Shown here in pieces: positions 36,142-45,100 of a DNA stretch of 64,000 nt. This DNA comes from Desulfopila sp. IMCC35008 (GTDB taxonomy: Bacteria > Desulfobacterota > Desulfobulbia > Desulfobulbales > Desulfocapsaceae), in assembly GCF_010646885.2 (NCBI RefSeq), contig NZ_CP050700.1, forward strand, positions 842,001-906,000. The letters run 5' to 3'. Under the pieces are notes generated by a model that made no database searches, was not told the DNA's origin, and was given only the letters and a program-made list of their open reading frames with translations. How positions within the stretch are numbered: position 1 is the first letter of the stretch; each line of letters starts with the position of its first letter. The translations under genes were made by a program, and so were the position numbers.

Positions 36142-37923
36142 TTATTCAGGATCTGCAATTCGGATCGAGCCGATCTTTTCGCTGATGCCTTTTTTGAGTG
36201 CTTGGCGGTTGTACGCGGTGATCACGTTACGTCTTTTCAGCATACCTATTACCCACCTGTTTTCAAGGGTCTCGACAACCGGTATTTCCTCGATACCCTT
36301 AATGTCAAAAAGTTGCATGGCCGTGTAGAGGGTATCATCAGGGGTGAGGGTGATGACGTTTCTATTGCATATCTTGCCGACAAGTTCGGAGGTACGTTCG
36401 CTGGTATCCCGATGCAATAGGTTTTTTACATCGAGCATTGAGATAATTCCGGTCATTTTGCCGCTGTCGTCAACAACAGGGAAATAGAATCCGCTGGTAG
36501 TTTGGCTGAATATTTCCAGCAGTTGATTGATATTAGCTCGTTCACTTATAAAATCCACATCCTCACTGATGGCAGATCCCACCTTCAGCGACTTCATGAT
36601 GGCAACTTCCCGGCCTTCGTGGATATTTATCCCTTCACGGCTGAAATCAACCGTGTCGATCGAGTCCTCATTGAATTTCTTTGCGACGACAGTCCCAATA
36701 ATAGAGGCAAGCATAACCGGTACTATGATTTTGTAATTTCCGGTCATCTCAAAAAGAAGAAAAATAGCTGTCAGTGGCGCATGGGTAGAGGCTGCCAGGA
36801 ATGCGCCGATGCCTACGCTGGCATACGCTCCGGAGTCAGCGGTCATGGTTGGCAGCAGGCGATGGGCAATGGAACCGAAGGCTCCCCCTATCATGGATCC
36901 GATAAAAAGGGCAGGGGCAAAGACTCCGCCAGCTCCCCCTGAGCCCAGGGTAATGGCGGTGGCAAGAATCTTCATGAAGATGAGTGCCACCATTATTTTC
37001 GTTATTCCGTCTCCGTACAGCACGTGTTCCATAAATTCATAACCATCTCCCATAATTTGCGGAAAGGCCATGCCAATAATTCCAATCATCAGGGCTCCGG
37101 TTATCGGTTTGAGTTGCGGATGAATGGGGAGGGTTTGGTATTTGTCTCGTATGTAATAGAATATTTTGATATGGAGGACCGCTATCATCCCGACAAATAC
37201 CGCCATTAAACTGTAGAGAGGTAACTCCACGTAATAATTGACAACATTGTATTGGGGGATGAAGAATATAGAAAGTTCACCGTGATACGCGCGGGTAACC
37301 ACTGTAGATATAGCCGAAGCGGTTACCAGAGCAGCGAATGACGATATCTCGTAGGTGCCGAGCAATACTATCTCGGCCGCAAAAAAGATGCCTGCAATAG
37401 GCGCATTAAACATACCGGCGATGCCGCCTGCACAGCCAGCAGCAATATAGAGTTTCATCCTGTTGCCCGAAACCCTGAAAAATTGACCGGTCAGGGAACC
37501 GATTGCACCACCTATCTGGGCGATCGGACCTTCAACGCCTGCAGAGTTGCCTGTTCCTATTGTCAGGGCCGTGGAGACAATTTTAAGAAAAATGGTTCGC
37601 CCCTTTATATAACCACTCTCAAGATTGACAGTTTTCAGGAATTTCGTGAAACCGTAGCCGTTTACCTCACCAGGAAACAGCAAAGACAGGGGAATAAGCA
37701 GCACCATGCCGGTAATGGGGATAAGTGGTAGTAGCAGCAGTTGCCAACCGCCGGAGTCAATTTGCAGCAGTTCCCTGCCACCTACCAGGAAAAACTCGTG
37801 GCACAGCACCACCACTTTACGGAATATGATGCTGAGGATACCGGAGACCACCCCGATAAAGGTGGCAACAGCAATAAGACGGGTATTCTCCCCGGGGAGT
37901 AGTTTACGTAGTGGTAGTTTCAT
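36142..37923 (-). CDS. ClC-family chloride channel or transporter with CBS pair
   Basis: A 593-residue inner-membrane protein. The ClC core occupies about residues 15-440. Signatures are GTGNSAGVEGPIAQIGG, with the gating Glu of the GxEGP motif, and GGAGGVFAPALFIG, the third selectivity block. A cytoplasmic CBS domain pair follows at about 455-580 (AISEDVDFISERANINQLLE and NRNVITLTPDDTLYTAMQLF), which usually senses adenine nucleotides. The start ATG at 37923 overlaps the end of the dGTPase-like gene, so the two are coupled. Confidence 0.9.
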   Translation of the reverse strand: MKLPLRKLLPGENTRLIAVATFIGVVSGILSIIFRKVVVLCHEFFLVGGRELLQIDSGGWQLLLLPLIPITGMVLLIPLSLLFPGEVNGYGFTKFLKTVNLESGYIKGRTIFLKIVSTALTIGTGNSAGVEGPIAQIGGAIGSLTGQFFRVSGNRMKLYIAAGCAGGIAGMFNAPIAGIFFAAEIVLLGTYEISSFAALVTASAISTVVTRAYHGELSIFFIPQYNVVNYYVELPLYSLMAVFVGMIAVLHIKIFYYIRDKYQTLPIHPQLKPITGALMIGIIGMAFPQIMGDGYEFMEHVLYGDGITKIMVALIFMKILATAITLGSGGAGGVFAPALFIGSMIGGAFGSIAHRLLPTMTADSGAYASVGIGAFLAASTHAPLTAIFLLFEMTGNYKIIVPVMLASIIGTVVAKKFNEDSIDTVDFSREGINIHEGREVAIMKSLKVGSAISEDVDFISERANINQLLEIFSQTTSGFYFPVVDDSGKMTGIISMLDVKNLLHRDTSERTSELVGKICNRNVITLTPDDTLYTAMQLFDIKGIEEIPVVETLENRWVIGMLKRRNVITAYNRQALKKGISEKIGSIRIADPE

Positions 37924-39113
37924 TGTTTCTCCGGAATTCTGCAGCCGATTTGTGCCGCCTGGCTGATAAAAAAATCGTCTGTCATACCGGCGATAAAGTC
38001 CCTGACCATTTCTGCGGCAGAAAGGGCGCCGTTGTATTCATGTCCTACATCTCGCATTAAGTCGACCTGTAAGGAGCAATCGTCACCTTGTGCTGACAAG
38101 TGTTCAATATAATACCGGAACATATTCCGGTAACAGGCTCGTATTAAATCGTAGTTCTTTTTAGTTTCTGGCGCGAAATAGATTCGTTCGTAATTGAACT
38201 GCTTGAGATCTCGCAAGGTTTCAGAGGCTTCCTGGCTGAAGCCTATTGTACACGCAGCGGTGGATTGGCCCCCTGGATCAGTGACACGGCTGTTGGTCAG
38301 GAGGTCGGTGACCAGAGTATAGACAATGGTACCGTTGGTGTCGCCAAAAAGTTTCTTGCAGTTTTTTGGAATATCATCACGTTTTATTAATCCCAGGACG
38401 ATGGCATCCTCAATGTCCCTGCCGATATAGGCAATGGTATCCGCAAGTCGTACCACGCATCCCTCAAGAGTTGACGGGACTATTTTAGCAGTCGGGTCCG
38501 TCTGTTTCTGTCTCATTTTAGCATCGAAAACACTAAATGACAGGTCGCTTTCCGGGTTCAGGGAGCGGGAGTGGACTTCCCCGTCGTGGCAGAGTATACC
38601 GTCGAGGGTCTGGACAGTAAGGTTCCAGCCTCGCCCCTTTCGTTCAAGTTTATCGAGAAAGCGGACCGACTGCAGGTTGTGCTGAAAAGAAGGAAGCCCA
38701 TGTTCTAGGCAGATTTCTGATAAAAAGGTTTCTCCGTCATGACCGAACGGAGGGTGGCCGATGTCGTGTCCAAGGGCGATGGCCTCGATCAGGTCTTCAT
38801 TCAGATGGAGAAATCTACCTATGGTCCTGGCAATTCGGGAAACGAGTTGGACGTGCAGAACCCGGTGGGTAATATGGTCGTTTTCCACCAGACAGAAGAC
38901 CTGGGTTTTGTCGATGTAACGGGTGTAGGCCCGTGAATGGAGTATGCGATCTGCATCCAGGGCGAATTGTTGCCGATACCCTGGCCGTATTTCTTGTTTT
39001 CGTCTGATAGCCTGTTCACTTGTGACGGCCAGTGGGGAAAGCCTGTCACGCTCGTTCCGGTTCAGTTCGTGCAGTCGTGAAAAGAGATCGTTTTCCGAAG
39101 TCGTGGACTTCAT
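37920..39113 (-). CDS. dgt: dGTPase-like HD-domain triphosphohydrolase
   Basis: I chose the ATG at 39113 (MKSTTSEND), which has AGGA upstream; a TTG 8 codons earlier is possible. The product has 397 residues. The HD motif is split as HITHRVLHVQLVSRIARTI and ALGHDIGHPPFGHDGE (near residues 85-130), followed by a later metal Asp in RLADTIAYIGRDIEDA. The family hydrolyses dGTP or other dNTPs to the nucleoside and triphosphate, controlling nucleotide pools. The length fits Dgt-like proteins of the shorter, type-2 group (about 380-400). It is transcribed with the ClC gene. Confidence 0.88.
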   Translation of the reverse strand: MKSTTSENDLFSRLHELNRNERDRLSPLAVTSEQAIRRKQEIRPGYRQQFALDADRILHSRAYTRYIDKTQVFCLVENDHITHRVLHVQLVSRIARTIGRFLHLNEDLIEAIALGHDIGHPPFGHDGETFLSEICLEHGLPSFQHNLQSVRFLDKLERKGRGWNLTVQTLDGILCHDGEVHSRSLNPESDLSFSVFDAKMRQKQTDPTAKIVPSTLEGCVVRLADTIAYIGRDIEDAIVLGLIKRDDIPKNCKKLFGDTNGTIVYTLVTDLLTNSRVTDPGGQSTAACTIGFSQEASETLRDLKQFNYERIYFAPETKKNYDLIRACYRNMFRYYIEHLSAQGDDCSLQVDLMRDVGHEYNGALSAAEMVRDFIAGMTDDFFISQAAQIGCRIPEKQ

Positions 39114-39137
39114 TGCCTGTTCCTGGGAATTGTACAA

Positions 39138-39483
39138 TTATATGATATCTCAACTATTTCCCGTAGAAAAGACATCTGCAGGATCATCAGCACGGACCTG
39201 GTGATCGAAAAAGATGATTGCTTACAAAAAAAAAACACCTACTATACACTCTATAAGAAAAAATGCACGATGACCGTGCATAAACTACAAGTAGTTCCCA
39301 TTCTACAACTGCACTTTGGGCCAATATCTTCGTTTTGCTTAAAATTTTATCCACGGGATATCAGTTAGATGGCTGGGGTGAAATTTTTCACATGCCTCGA
39401 TCTGGACCAGATCAGTGTAGACTTTGAAATACCTGGTTTTAGGGTGGAAACTAAGTAACTGCAAAATAGTCCAAGGTGAAGAG
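39138..39483. promoter_or_regulatory. Promoter region between dgt-like and selW, with a palindrome
   Basis: No gene is present. The perfect palindrome GATCTGGACCAGATC at 39399-39413, centred on A39406, lies about 70 bases upstream of the selenoprotein start. It is a candidate operator. The regulator is unknown; the DtxR-like gene next door is one possibility. Confidence 0.45.
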
Positions 39484-39702
39484 ATGAAAGTTACAATCGA
39501 ATACTGCCAAAAGTGAAACTATAAACCCCGCGCTTCCGGTCTGGAAGCCGAACTTGTCCGTGAATTCGGTGCTGATGTGGAACTCATCGGCTCCTCAGGC
39601 GGTGTCTATGAAATCGTGGTGGACGGCAAAAATGTCTTTTCCAAAAAGGCATTGAACCGGTTTCCCGAGGAAGGTGAGATTGTCGACTTGATTCGAGGCT
39701 AA
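39484..39702 (+). CDS. SelW/Rdx-family selenoprotein (in-frame TGA as Sec)
   Basis: The product has 72 residues, with a TGA at 39514-39516 read as selenocysteine. Translation gives MKVTIEYCQKUNYKPRASG, so the redox site is Cys8-Gln-Lys-Sec11, the CxxU motif of Rdx proteins (SelW, SelT, SelV). Downstream, GSSGGVYEIVVDGKNVFSKK is the family's second signature. The TAA stop at 39700 gives the usual family length. A stem-loop, GCTTCC/GGAAGC with loop GGTCT, sits 16-32 bases after the TGA, where a bacterial SECIS element belongs. An AAGGTG ribosome site precedes the start. The protein is a small thioredoxin-fold redox protein of the cytoplasm with an unknown partner. Confidence 0.85.
39514..39548 (+). 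promoter_or_regulatory. Sec codon and predicted bacterial SECIS hairpin
   Basis: The TGA Sec codon (39514-39516) is followed by GCTTCC (39532-39537), the loop GGTCT and GGAAGC (39543-39548). A GGU-type apical loop close behind the UGA is the pattern recognised by SelB in bacteria. The hairpin is short, and further pairing may extend it. Confidence 0.65.
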
Positions 39703-39716
39703 TACCAAAACAGCCG

Positions 39717-40226
39717 TTAGCAGCTGTCCGAATCGTTTTGTTCCAGGCAACCTGAGATACAGTTTTCACATTTGGCTTCGGTAATGCCGTTTACACAGTA
39801 CTCCCTGAAACCGCGGATCAGGTCCTCGCCACCTCTCGGGCAGCGCTGCATAAAATCGATAAAACTGATCATTCGGGTGATGATCTCCGGGGGCGCTGCA
39901 TGCTCTATCTTGCATGCGCCCTCTTCGGCGATACCGTCATTGAGGGCGAGCACTTCAACGAAAAAACGTTTGAGAGTTTCATGGCGGAAAATGACATCTT
40001 CCGCCACTTTTCTCCCTTTTTCCGTCATGGTGATCGCCTCGTAAGGTGCATAATTGATCAGTCCCCTCTTGGAGAGAGCCCTCAATGCCTCGGTGACGGA
40101 CGCCCTGCTCACATCGAGGCGGGCGGCAATCTCCTTGCTCCTGGCGACAAGCTTTTCCTCGATGATGTGGTAGATAGCCTCCATATAGTCTTCAAGGCTG
40201 GCACTGAGAGATTGTTTGTTTCTCAT
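39717..40226 (-). CDS. DtxR/MntR-family metal-dependent regulator with Cys-rich tail
   Basis: A 169-residue protein. Residues 5-65 are the winged helix (SLEDYMEAIYHIIEEKLVARS, then ARLDVSRASVTEAL). Residues 70-140 are the dimer and metal-binding domain (TEKGRKVAEDVIFRHETL and GACKIEHAAPPEI, containing the metal ligands Cys, Glu and His). The tail AKCENCISGCLEQNDSDSC adds four Cys, an unusual extension that may bind iron, zinc or a cluster. Family members control iron or manganese uptake. It ends 14 bases from the selW gene, convergent with it. Confidence 0.87.
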   Translation of the reverse strand: MRNKQSLSASLEDYMEAIYHIIEEKLVARSKEIAARLDVSRASVTEALRALSKRGLINYAPYEAITMTEKGRKVAEDVIFRHETLKRFFVEVLALNDGIAEEGACKIEHAAPPEIITRMISFIDFMQRCPRGGEDLIRGFREYCVNGITEAKCENCISGCLEQNDSDSC

Positions 40227-40594
40227 AATTTTCCGTTTCAGGATTATATTTTCAGGGAACCGGGTTCAATACTTATAAAGCGGTTGCCATGATTTTGCTC
40301 CCCTGTTATAGGAGTTTAACCTGCAAAAAGCAGGTACAAATGTTTTTCAGTGGGAAATCCATGGGTTTCAATTACATATCACAACCGTTAAGATAATGGA
40401 TGTGATGGGCTCTTCTTCGATGCTGCCCCGGCATGTATCTTGGATGTTGCTCTAAACTCACGAAAACCAGTAGTGAATCTACTGCTCTTTAACGGTGGAG
40501 TCAAGTAACACGGTTTGCTGGTTGCACAGGTGTTCTGCAGCGATCGTGTTCATAGTGGTTGTTTTATTGTTGTCTGGTCTGTGGGACTTAAAAA
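40227..40594. other. Divergent promoter region, dtxR-like and recN
   Basis: No gene is present. This stretch should hold the promoters of the regulator (minus) and recN (plus). I did not find a strong sigma70 pair or an obvious LexA box. Confidence 0.35.
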
Positions 40595-42283
40595 ATGCTC
40601 TGTGAACTACGTGTAAAAAATCTAGCTCTTATCAGCTCCCTTGAACTCAATTTTGAAGAGTCCGGGAGCGGGGGCCTTGTTGTCATGACAGGAGAGACCG
40701 GTGCAGGTAAATCGATTATGCTCCGGGCTATTCATTTACTGACCGGGCGTCGTGCTTCGGCCGACTGGATACGAAGCGGTGCGGAGAACTGTACTATCGA
40801 AGCCCAGTTTGAGATTAACGGCAGAAACGAGGGTTTGTTGAGACAACTGGATGAGGGTGGTTTTGGTGGTGATTCCACTGTTATAATTAAAAGGGTTATT
40901 AATAATTCCGGTAGGTCCAAGCTTTACGTGAACGGTTCGCTGGCCACGGCCAGGCTGGTCTCTGAAATAACAGCGGACATGCTCACTGTTGCCAGCCAGC
41001 ATGATCACCAGAAACTTCTCCAGGCGGGATTGCACCTTGATTTCCTTGATACCTACGGTGAATTGTGGCAGGACCGGGTGGAGATGGAGGATCTGTACTC
41101 CCAGTGGCAGCAGAAAAGGAAAAAGCTTTCCGAGTTAAAGCGGGAAGAGCAGGACAAGGAGCAACGTAAAGACTTCCTCACATTTCAGTTGGCAGAAATC
41201 GAAGAGGCCGGGCCGTACGTCGGGGAGGATGAGGACCTGGCGGCAGAGAAAAAAAGGCTTAAAAGTGCAGACGTGCTGATGAAAGTCAGCCAGGAAAGCT
41301 ATTACCAGCTCTCTGGCGATATTACGGATAAACTCATTCAGCTGCGTAAAAACATGGAGCAGTTGGCAGCGCTTGATCCAGGTGCTGAAAAGCTGGCCGA
41401 GGAAATTGGCAGTTTCACGTTTCAGGCAGAAGATCATGTAGCGGAATTGCGTCATTACCGGGATGGGCTTGAATCCAATCCGCTCCGGCTGGAACAGGTT
41501 ACCGAAAGACTCGATATCCTACAGGGGTTAAAACGTAAATACGGAGAATACATTGAGCAGGTTCTTGAATTTGCCGAAAACGCCCGTCTTGAGCTCGACA
41601 AAATTGAGACTATGGACCGCCGTATAAACGAGTTGGAAAAAGAGGTTGCGGACATAGAGAATATGGTGTGCAGCTATGCTACTGCCTTCTCGAAAAAGCG
41701 AAAACAGGTTGGGGCGGCTATGGAGGAGGCCATGAGTAAGGAGCTTTCTTCGCTGGCATTTAAGCAATCCGGTTTTGAGGTGCACTGGCAGGATATGGCA
41801 TGGGAGCCGGAAACCCTGCGATCAACCGGTTGGGACCGCATCGAATTCTTTTTTTCTGCAAACCCGGGTGAACCTGCACGACCGCTTGCCAAGGTTGCTT
41901 CCGGTGGTGAGTTGTCCCGGTTACTCCTGGCGATGAAATGTCTGCTTGCCAAAAAGGATATGGTCGATACCGTAATATTTGATGAGGTTGATGCCGGAAT
42001 TGGCGGGGAAGCAGCCGAGGCTGTCGCACGTAAGATACAGGAACTGGCAGGTCATCATCAGGTGTTTTGTATTACCCATCTACCGCAGATTGCGGCGCGG
42101 GGAGATCTGCATTTTCAAGTCTCAAAAGAGGTCGAGGACGGAAGGACACAATCGTCGGTTACCAGGTTATCAAACAACAGCAGGGTTGAGGAACTGGCCA
42201 GAATGCTGGCAGGAGATTCTGCAACAGAGCAGACCCAGGCATGGGCCAGGGAACTGTTGGTCAAGGGGAGTGGCACAGTATGA
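40595..42283 (+). CDS. recN: DNA repair protein RecN
   Basis: A 562-residue SMC-like ATPase. The N-terminal head has Walker A GETGAGKSIMLRAIHLL near residue 33. A long coiled coil spans about residues 150-370, and the C-terminal head has the ABC signature ASGGELSRLLLAMK, Walker B TVIFDEVDAGIGG and a D-loop. Length agrees with RecN (about 550-560). RecN acts early in double-strand break repair, tethering DNA ends. The next gene starts in its stop codon (ATGA overlap), so the two are co-translated. Confidence 0.95.
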   Translation: MLCELRVKNLALISSLELNFEESGSGGLVVMTGETGAGKSIMLRAIHLLTGRRASADWIRSGAENCTIEAQFEINGRNEGLLRQLDEGGFGGDSTVIIKRVINNSGRSKLYVNGSLATARLVSEITADMLTVASQHDHQKLLQAGLHLDFLDTYGELWQDRVEMEDLYSQWQQKRKKLSELKREEQDKEQRKDFLTFQLAEIEEAGPYVGEDEDLAAEKKRLKSADVLMKVSQESYYQLSGDITDKLIQLRKNMEQLAALDPGAEKLAEEIGSFTFQAEDHVAELRHYRDGLESNPLRLEQVTERLDILQGLKRKYGEYIEQVLEFAENARLELDKIETMDRRINELEKEVADIENMVCSYATAFSKKRKQVGAAMEEAMSKELSSLAFKQSGFEVHWQDMAWEPETLRSTGWDRIEFFFSANPGEPARPLAKVASGGELSRLLLAMKCLLAKKDMVDTVIFDEVDAGIGGEAAEAVARKIQELAGHHQVFCITHLPQIAARGDLHFQVSKEVEDGRTQSSVTRLSNNSRVEELARMLAGDSATEQTQAWARELLVKGSGTV

Positions 42284-43326
42284 GTGAGGTAAAGGCCCTA
42301 TCGCTTTTTTCAGGTGGGCTCGATTCAATCCTGGCCACCAGGCTGGTAATGGCTCAAGGGATACAGGTTACGGGCATCAAGTTTGTCTCGCCCTTTTTTC
42401 ATTATGAAATACTGGACGATATCCCAGGTTATCAGGATGAGGCGCGGGAAAAATACGGTATTGAGGTGGTGGTCCGGGATATAAGCGAAGAGTATCTGGA
42501 GATGCTGCGCAAACCGACGTATGGTTTTGGCAAGAATTTCAATCCTTGTGTGGATTGTAAGATTTTCATGGTGAGCCGGGCCAAAGAGATGCTCAAGGAA
42601 TTCGGAGCATCTTTTTTGATTTCTGGTGAGGTGCTTGGCCAGCGACCTATGTCCCAGCGTAGAGACACCTTAAACGTGATTAGCAGGGATTCGGAAAGCC
42701 GTTCCATCTTGCTCCGGCCGCTTAGCGCCAAGTTGATGACACCGACTCTTGCCGAAGAGCAGGGGCTGGTGGATCGTGAAAAGCTGCTCAGATTCAGCGG
42801 TCGTGGACGCTCGCAGCAGATCGCATTGGCCGCAGAGTTCGGTATCAAGGACTATCCGGCACCGGCGGGTGGGTGCATACTGGCAGACCCAAACCTGAGC
42901 CGTCGGATAAAAAATTTCTATGACGATAATTTCGTAGTCAGGGCGGCCGATATGACGGTTACCGATATCCTTTTGTTGCTTGTCGGTCGTCAATTTCAAC
43001 TGCCGGGTGGTGGGTGGCTGATTCTTGGTCGTGATATGAAAGACAATGATAAGCTTACTTCATGGGCTGAGCAGGGTGATGCTCTGCTGCGGATGCCCGA
43101 GCGTCCTGGACCTACGGCATTGTTGCGCCGTGCAGCCAGTTGCTACGGGTCTGAAGAATTGCGACAGGCGGATCTTGAATATGCTGCCCGTCTCGTTGTT
43201 CGTTACGGTCGGCAGGTAGATGGTGGCCGGCCACCTGGTGATGTGTCCCTTAGGCTCGGAGGGGAGAACAAATCGATACAGGCCGAAACAATAGAAGATA
43301 CTGAATTCATGGACTGGATGCTGTAA
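42280..43326 (+). CDS. PP-loop ATPase with DUF814/NFACT-R-like tail, tRNA thiolation-type
   Basis: A 348-residue protein. The PP-loop LFSGGLDSILATRL (residues 8-21) adenylates a base, as in ThiI and MnmA. NFNPCVDCKIFM provides a CxxC pair of the type seen in sulfur-transfer enzymes, and GGCILADPNLSRR a further Cys. Residues about 225-310 resemble the NFACT-R/DUF814 module (LILGRDMKDNDKLTSWAEQGD), which binds RNA. The likely role is tRNA uridine modification, though the target base is unknown. It overlaps recN by 4 bases and is followed by a nitroreductase 9 bases later. Confidence 0.78.
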   Translation: MSEVKALSLFSGGLDSILATRLVMAQGIQVTGIKFVSPFFHYEILDDIPGYQDEAREKYGIEVVVRDISEEYLEMLRKPTYGFGKNFNPCVDCKIFMVSRAKEMLKEFGASFLISGEVLGQRPMSQRRDTLNVISRDSESRSILLRPLSAKLMTPTLAEEQGLVDREKLLRFSGRGRSQQIALAAEFGIKDYPAPAGGCILADPNLSRRIKNFYDDNFVVRAADMTVTDILLLLVGRQFQLPGGGWLILGRDMKDNDKLTSWAEQGDALLRMPERPGPTALLRRAASCYGSEELRQADLEYAARLVVRYGRQVDGGRPPGDVSLRLGGENKSIQAETIEDTEFMDWML

Positions 43327-43335
43327 GGGGTTGTG

Positions 43336-44109
43336 ATGAATGAGACATTTGATTTGTTGATGGCTCGGCGCTCCGAGCGGGCGTACGCTGGAAAAGAAAT
43401 CAATTCAGTGGAAAAGGCTCACATCATCGGTTCTGCCATGAGGGCACCAACAGCGGGTAACATGATGCTCTACTCCATCCTGGAGGTGGAGCAGGAACAA
43501 AAAGAAAGACTTGTTACGACATGCGATAATCAACCATTTATTGCGAAGGCACCACTTGTCCTTGTTTTTCTCGCTGATATGCAGCGATGGTTCGACTACT
43601 ATACCCTCTCAGGTGTCCCGGAAAAGTGCCGGGAACTCGATGTGGAATTTGAAACGCCGAAGGAGGCGGATTTGATGCTCGCCTGTTGCGATGCCCTTAT
43701 TGCTGCACAGAATGCTGTGATCGGTGCAGAGGCCATGCAGATCGGCTCCTGCTATATCGGGGATATCATGGAGAACTACGAGATCCACCGGGAGATGTTT
43801 GATCTGCCGAACTGGGTTTTTCCGATAACCATGGTTTGTTTCGGTCACAGCTTACGAAAAGAACGAAAGCCATCGGGCATTCCGCGCTTTCCACAGGACG
43901 CAATCCATTTCAAGGGGAAGTATAGAAGACTTGATGCGGATAGCTTCGAGCTGATGTTCCACGACCGTATCAACCGGCTAAAAAAGTCCGGCTGGGTGAA
44001 AGGCGCCGAGAATATTGGTCAGCATTTCTATTTCAAGAAGACCGGTTCAGACTTTTTCCGTGAGATGCGGCGGTCTGTAAAAGTTGCCATGAGGCAATGG
44101 GTAAAATAG
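43336..44109 (+). CDS. Nitroreductase-family flavoprotein
   Basis: The ATG at 43336 has AAGGGG 5 bases upstream; a GTG at 43333 is too close. The product has 257 residues. The FMN-binding block MARRSERAYAGKEI and the GSAMRAPTAGNMMLYSILEV helix (near residue 40) are nitroreductase signatures. FPITMVCFGHSLRKERKPSG is the C-terminal FMN contact. The family reduces nitro, quinone or other small molecules using NAD(P)H. The substrate is not evident. It is the last gene of the recN run. Confidence 0.85.
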   Translation: MNETFDLLMARRSERAYAGKEINSVEKAHIIGSAMRAPTAGNMMLYSILEVEQEQKERLVTTCDNQPFIAKAPLVLVFLADMQRWFDYYTLSGVPEKCRELDVEFETPKEADLMLACCDALIAAQNAVIGAEAMQIGSCYIGDIMENYEIHREMFDLPNWVFPITMVCFGHSLRKERKPSGIPRFPQDAIHFKGKYRRLDADSFELMFHDRINRLKKSGWVKGAENIGQHFYFKKTGSDFFREMRRSVKVAMRQWVK

Positions 44110-44147
44110 ACTTTTACCAACTCGCTTAGCTGGTTCTCATCCTAAAA

Positions 44148-45095
44148 CTAACGAAACATTTCCTCCGCAGCGTCTAGAAACTGCTGCTCTGTCTTGGCCT
44201 TCTTTATGTTCTTGAGTACTTTCTCTTTGCCGGGAAATGCAAGATAGAGATACAGCCAGAGCTGTTTCATCTTGCCCAAAAGATGGCCGGGGCCTGATAG
44301 CCTTTGCCGATATCCCTCGCATAACTCGTCGTGGAATTCCCGGATTTTTTTCTTTCTTTTTGTCGGATTCTTCTCATCAATTCCTTTTATCTCTTCAGCC
44401 AGGAAAGGGTTTTGAAGTACTCCCCGGCCAATCATCCATCGTGAAACGGCAGGGAAGCGTGCAGCAAGTTCAGAAAATGTATCGATTGTGGTGATATCCC
44501 CATTATAGACAAGCCGGTGATGAGTGAGTGTTTGACACTCTGCAAATCCATCCGGGTCTGTCTTTCCCTTGTACATTTGTTTGCCCAGTCGAGGATGCAT
44601 GATGATTTCATCAAGTGGATACTCATTAAGAAGTGGCAGCAAGGTAAATCCTTCTTGTTTTTCCCGAAAACCCAGCCGCATTTTTATGGACAGTGTTGCG
44701 TTCATTTTCGGCAAGACCGTGTCCAGGATCTTGATGATTGTATCCGGGTAAGGTAACAGTCCTGAGCCTCGTTTCTTGTTCGCGACCATGGGTGAAGGGC
44801 ATCCAAGGTTCCAGTTGAGCTGTGTGTATCCTAAATCCTCCAATCGTTTGGCAAGCTCAAGGAATTCGGTGGCGTTGTTGTTCAACAGCTGGGGGGTGAT
44901 GGCAAGGTGTGTATTGACTCTCGGTTGCACATCTGCCAGCATGTGTGTTTTCTTGCTCGGGCTTTGTTGCGGGTTGATAAATGGTGCGATGGCACTGTCG
45001 AATCCGCCGAAATGGTTACTGAAGACTGTGCGAAAAAGCACATCTGTGATGCCCCTCAGTGGGGCAAGGTAAAGGTAAATCTCTGAATCCTGCAT
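44148..45095 (-). CDS. dus: tRNA-dihydrouridine synthase (Dus family)
   Basis: I chose the ATG at 45095 (MQDSEIYLYLAPLRG). A TTG at 45104 overlaps the previous stop. The product has 315 residues with a TIM barrel and helical C-terminal domain. Signatures are YLAPLRGITDVLFRTVFSN at the start, then TQLNWNLGCPSPMVANKKRG with the catalytic Cys, and NGDITTID. It binds FMN and reduces uridine in the D loop of tRNA. The short form and the LNWNLGCP motif favour the DusC-like group, which is not certain. Confidence 0.85.
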   Translation of the reverse strand: MQDSEIYLYLAPLRGITDVLFRTVFSNHFGGFDSAIAPFINPQQSPSKKTHMLADVQPRVNTHLAITPQLLNNNATEFLELAKRLEDLGYTQLNWNLGCPSPMVANKKRGSGLLPYPDTIIKILDTVLPKMNATLSIKMRLGFREKQEGFTLLPLLNEYPLDEIIMHPRLGKQMYKGKTDPDGFAECQTLTHHRLVYNGDITTIDTFSELAARFPAVSRWMIGRGVLQNPFLAEEIKGIDEKNPTKRKKKIREFHDELCEGYRQRLSGPGHLLGKMKQLWLYLYLAFPGKEKVLKNIKKAKTEQQFLDAAEEMFR

Positions 45096-45100
45096 AGTTG

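Noticed and set aside
39514..39516. The TGA in the SelW gene as an ordinary stop or pseudogene lesion
   Set aside because: It falls exactly at the Sec position of CxxU, the frame is otherwise complete, and a SECIS-like hairpin follows.
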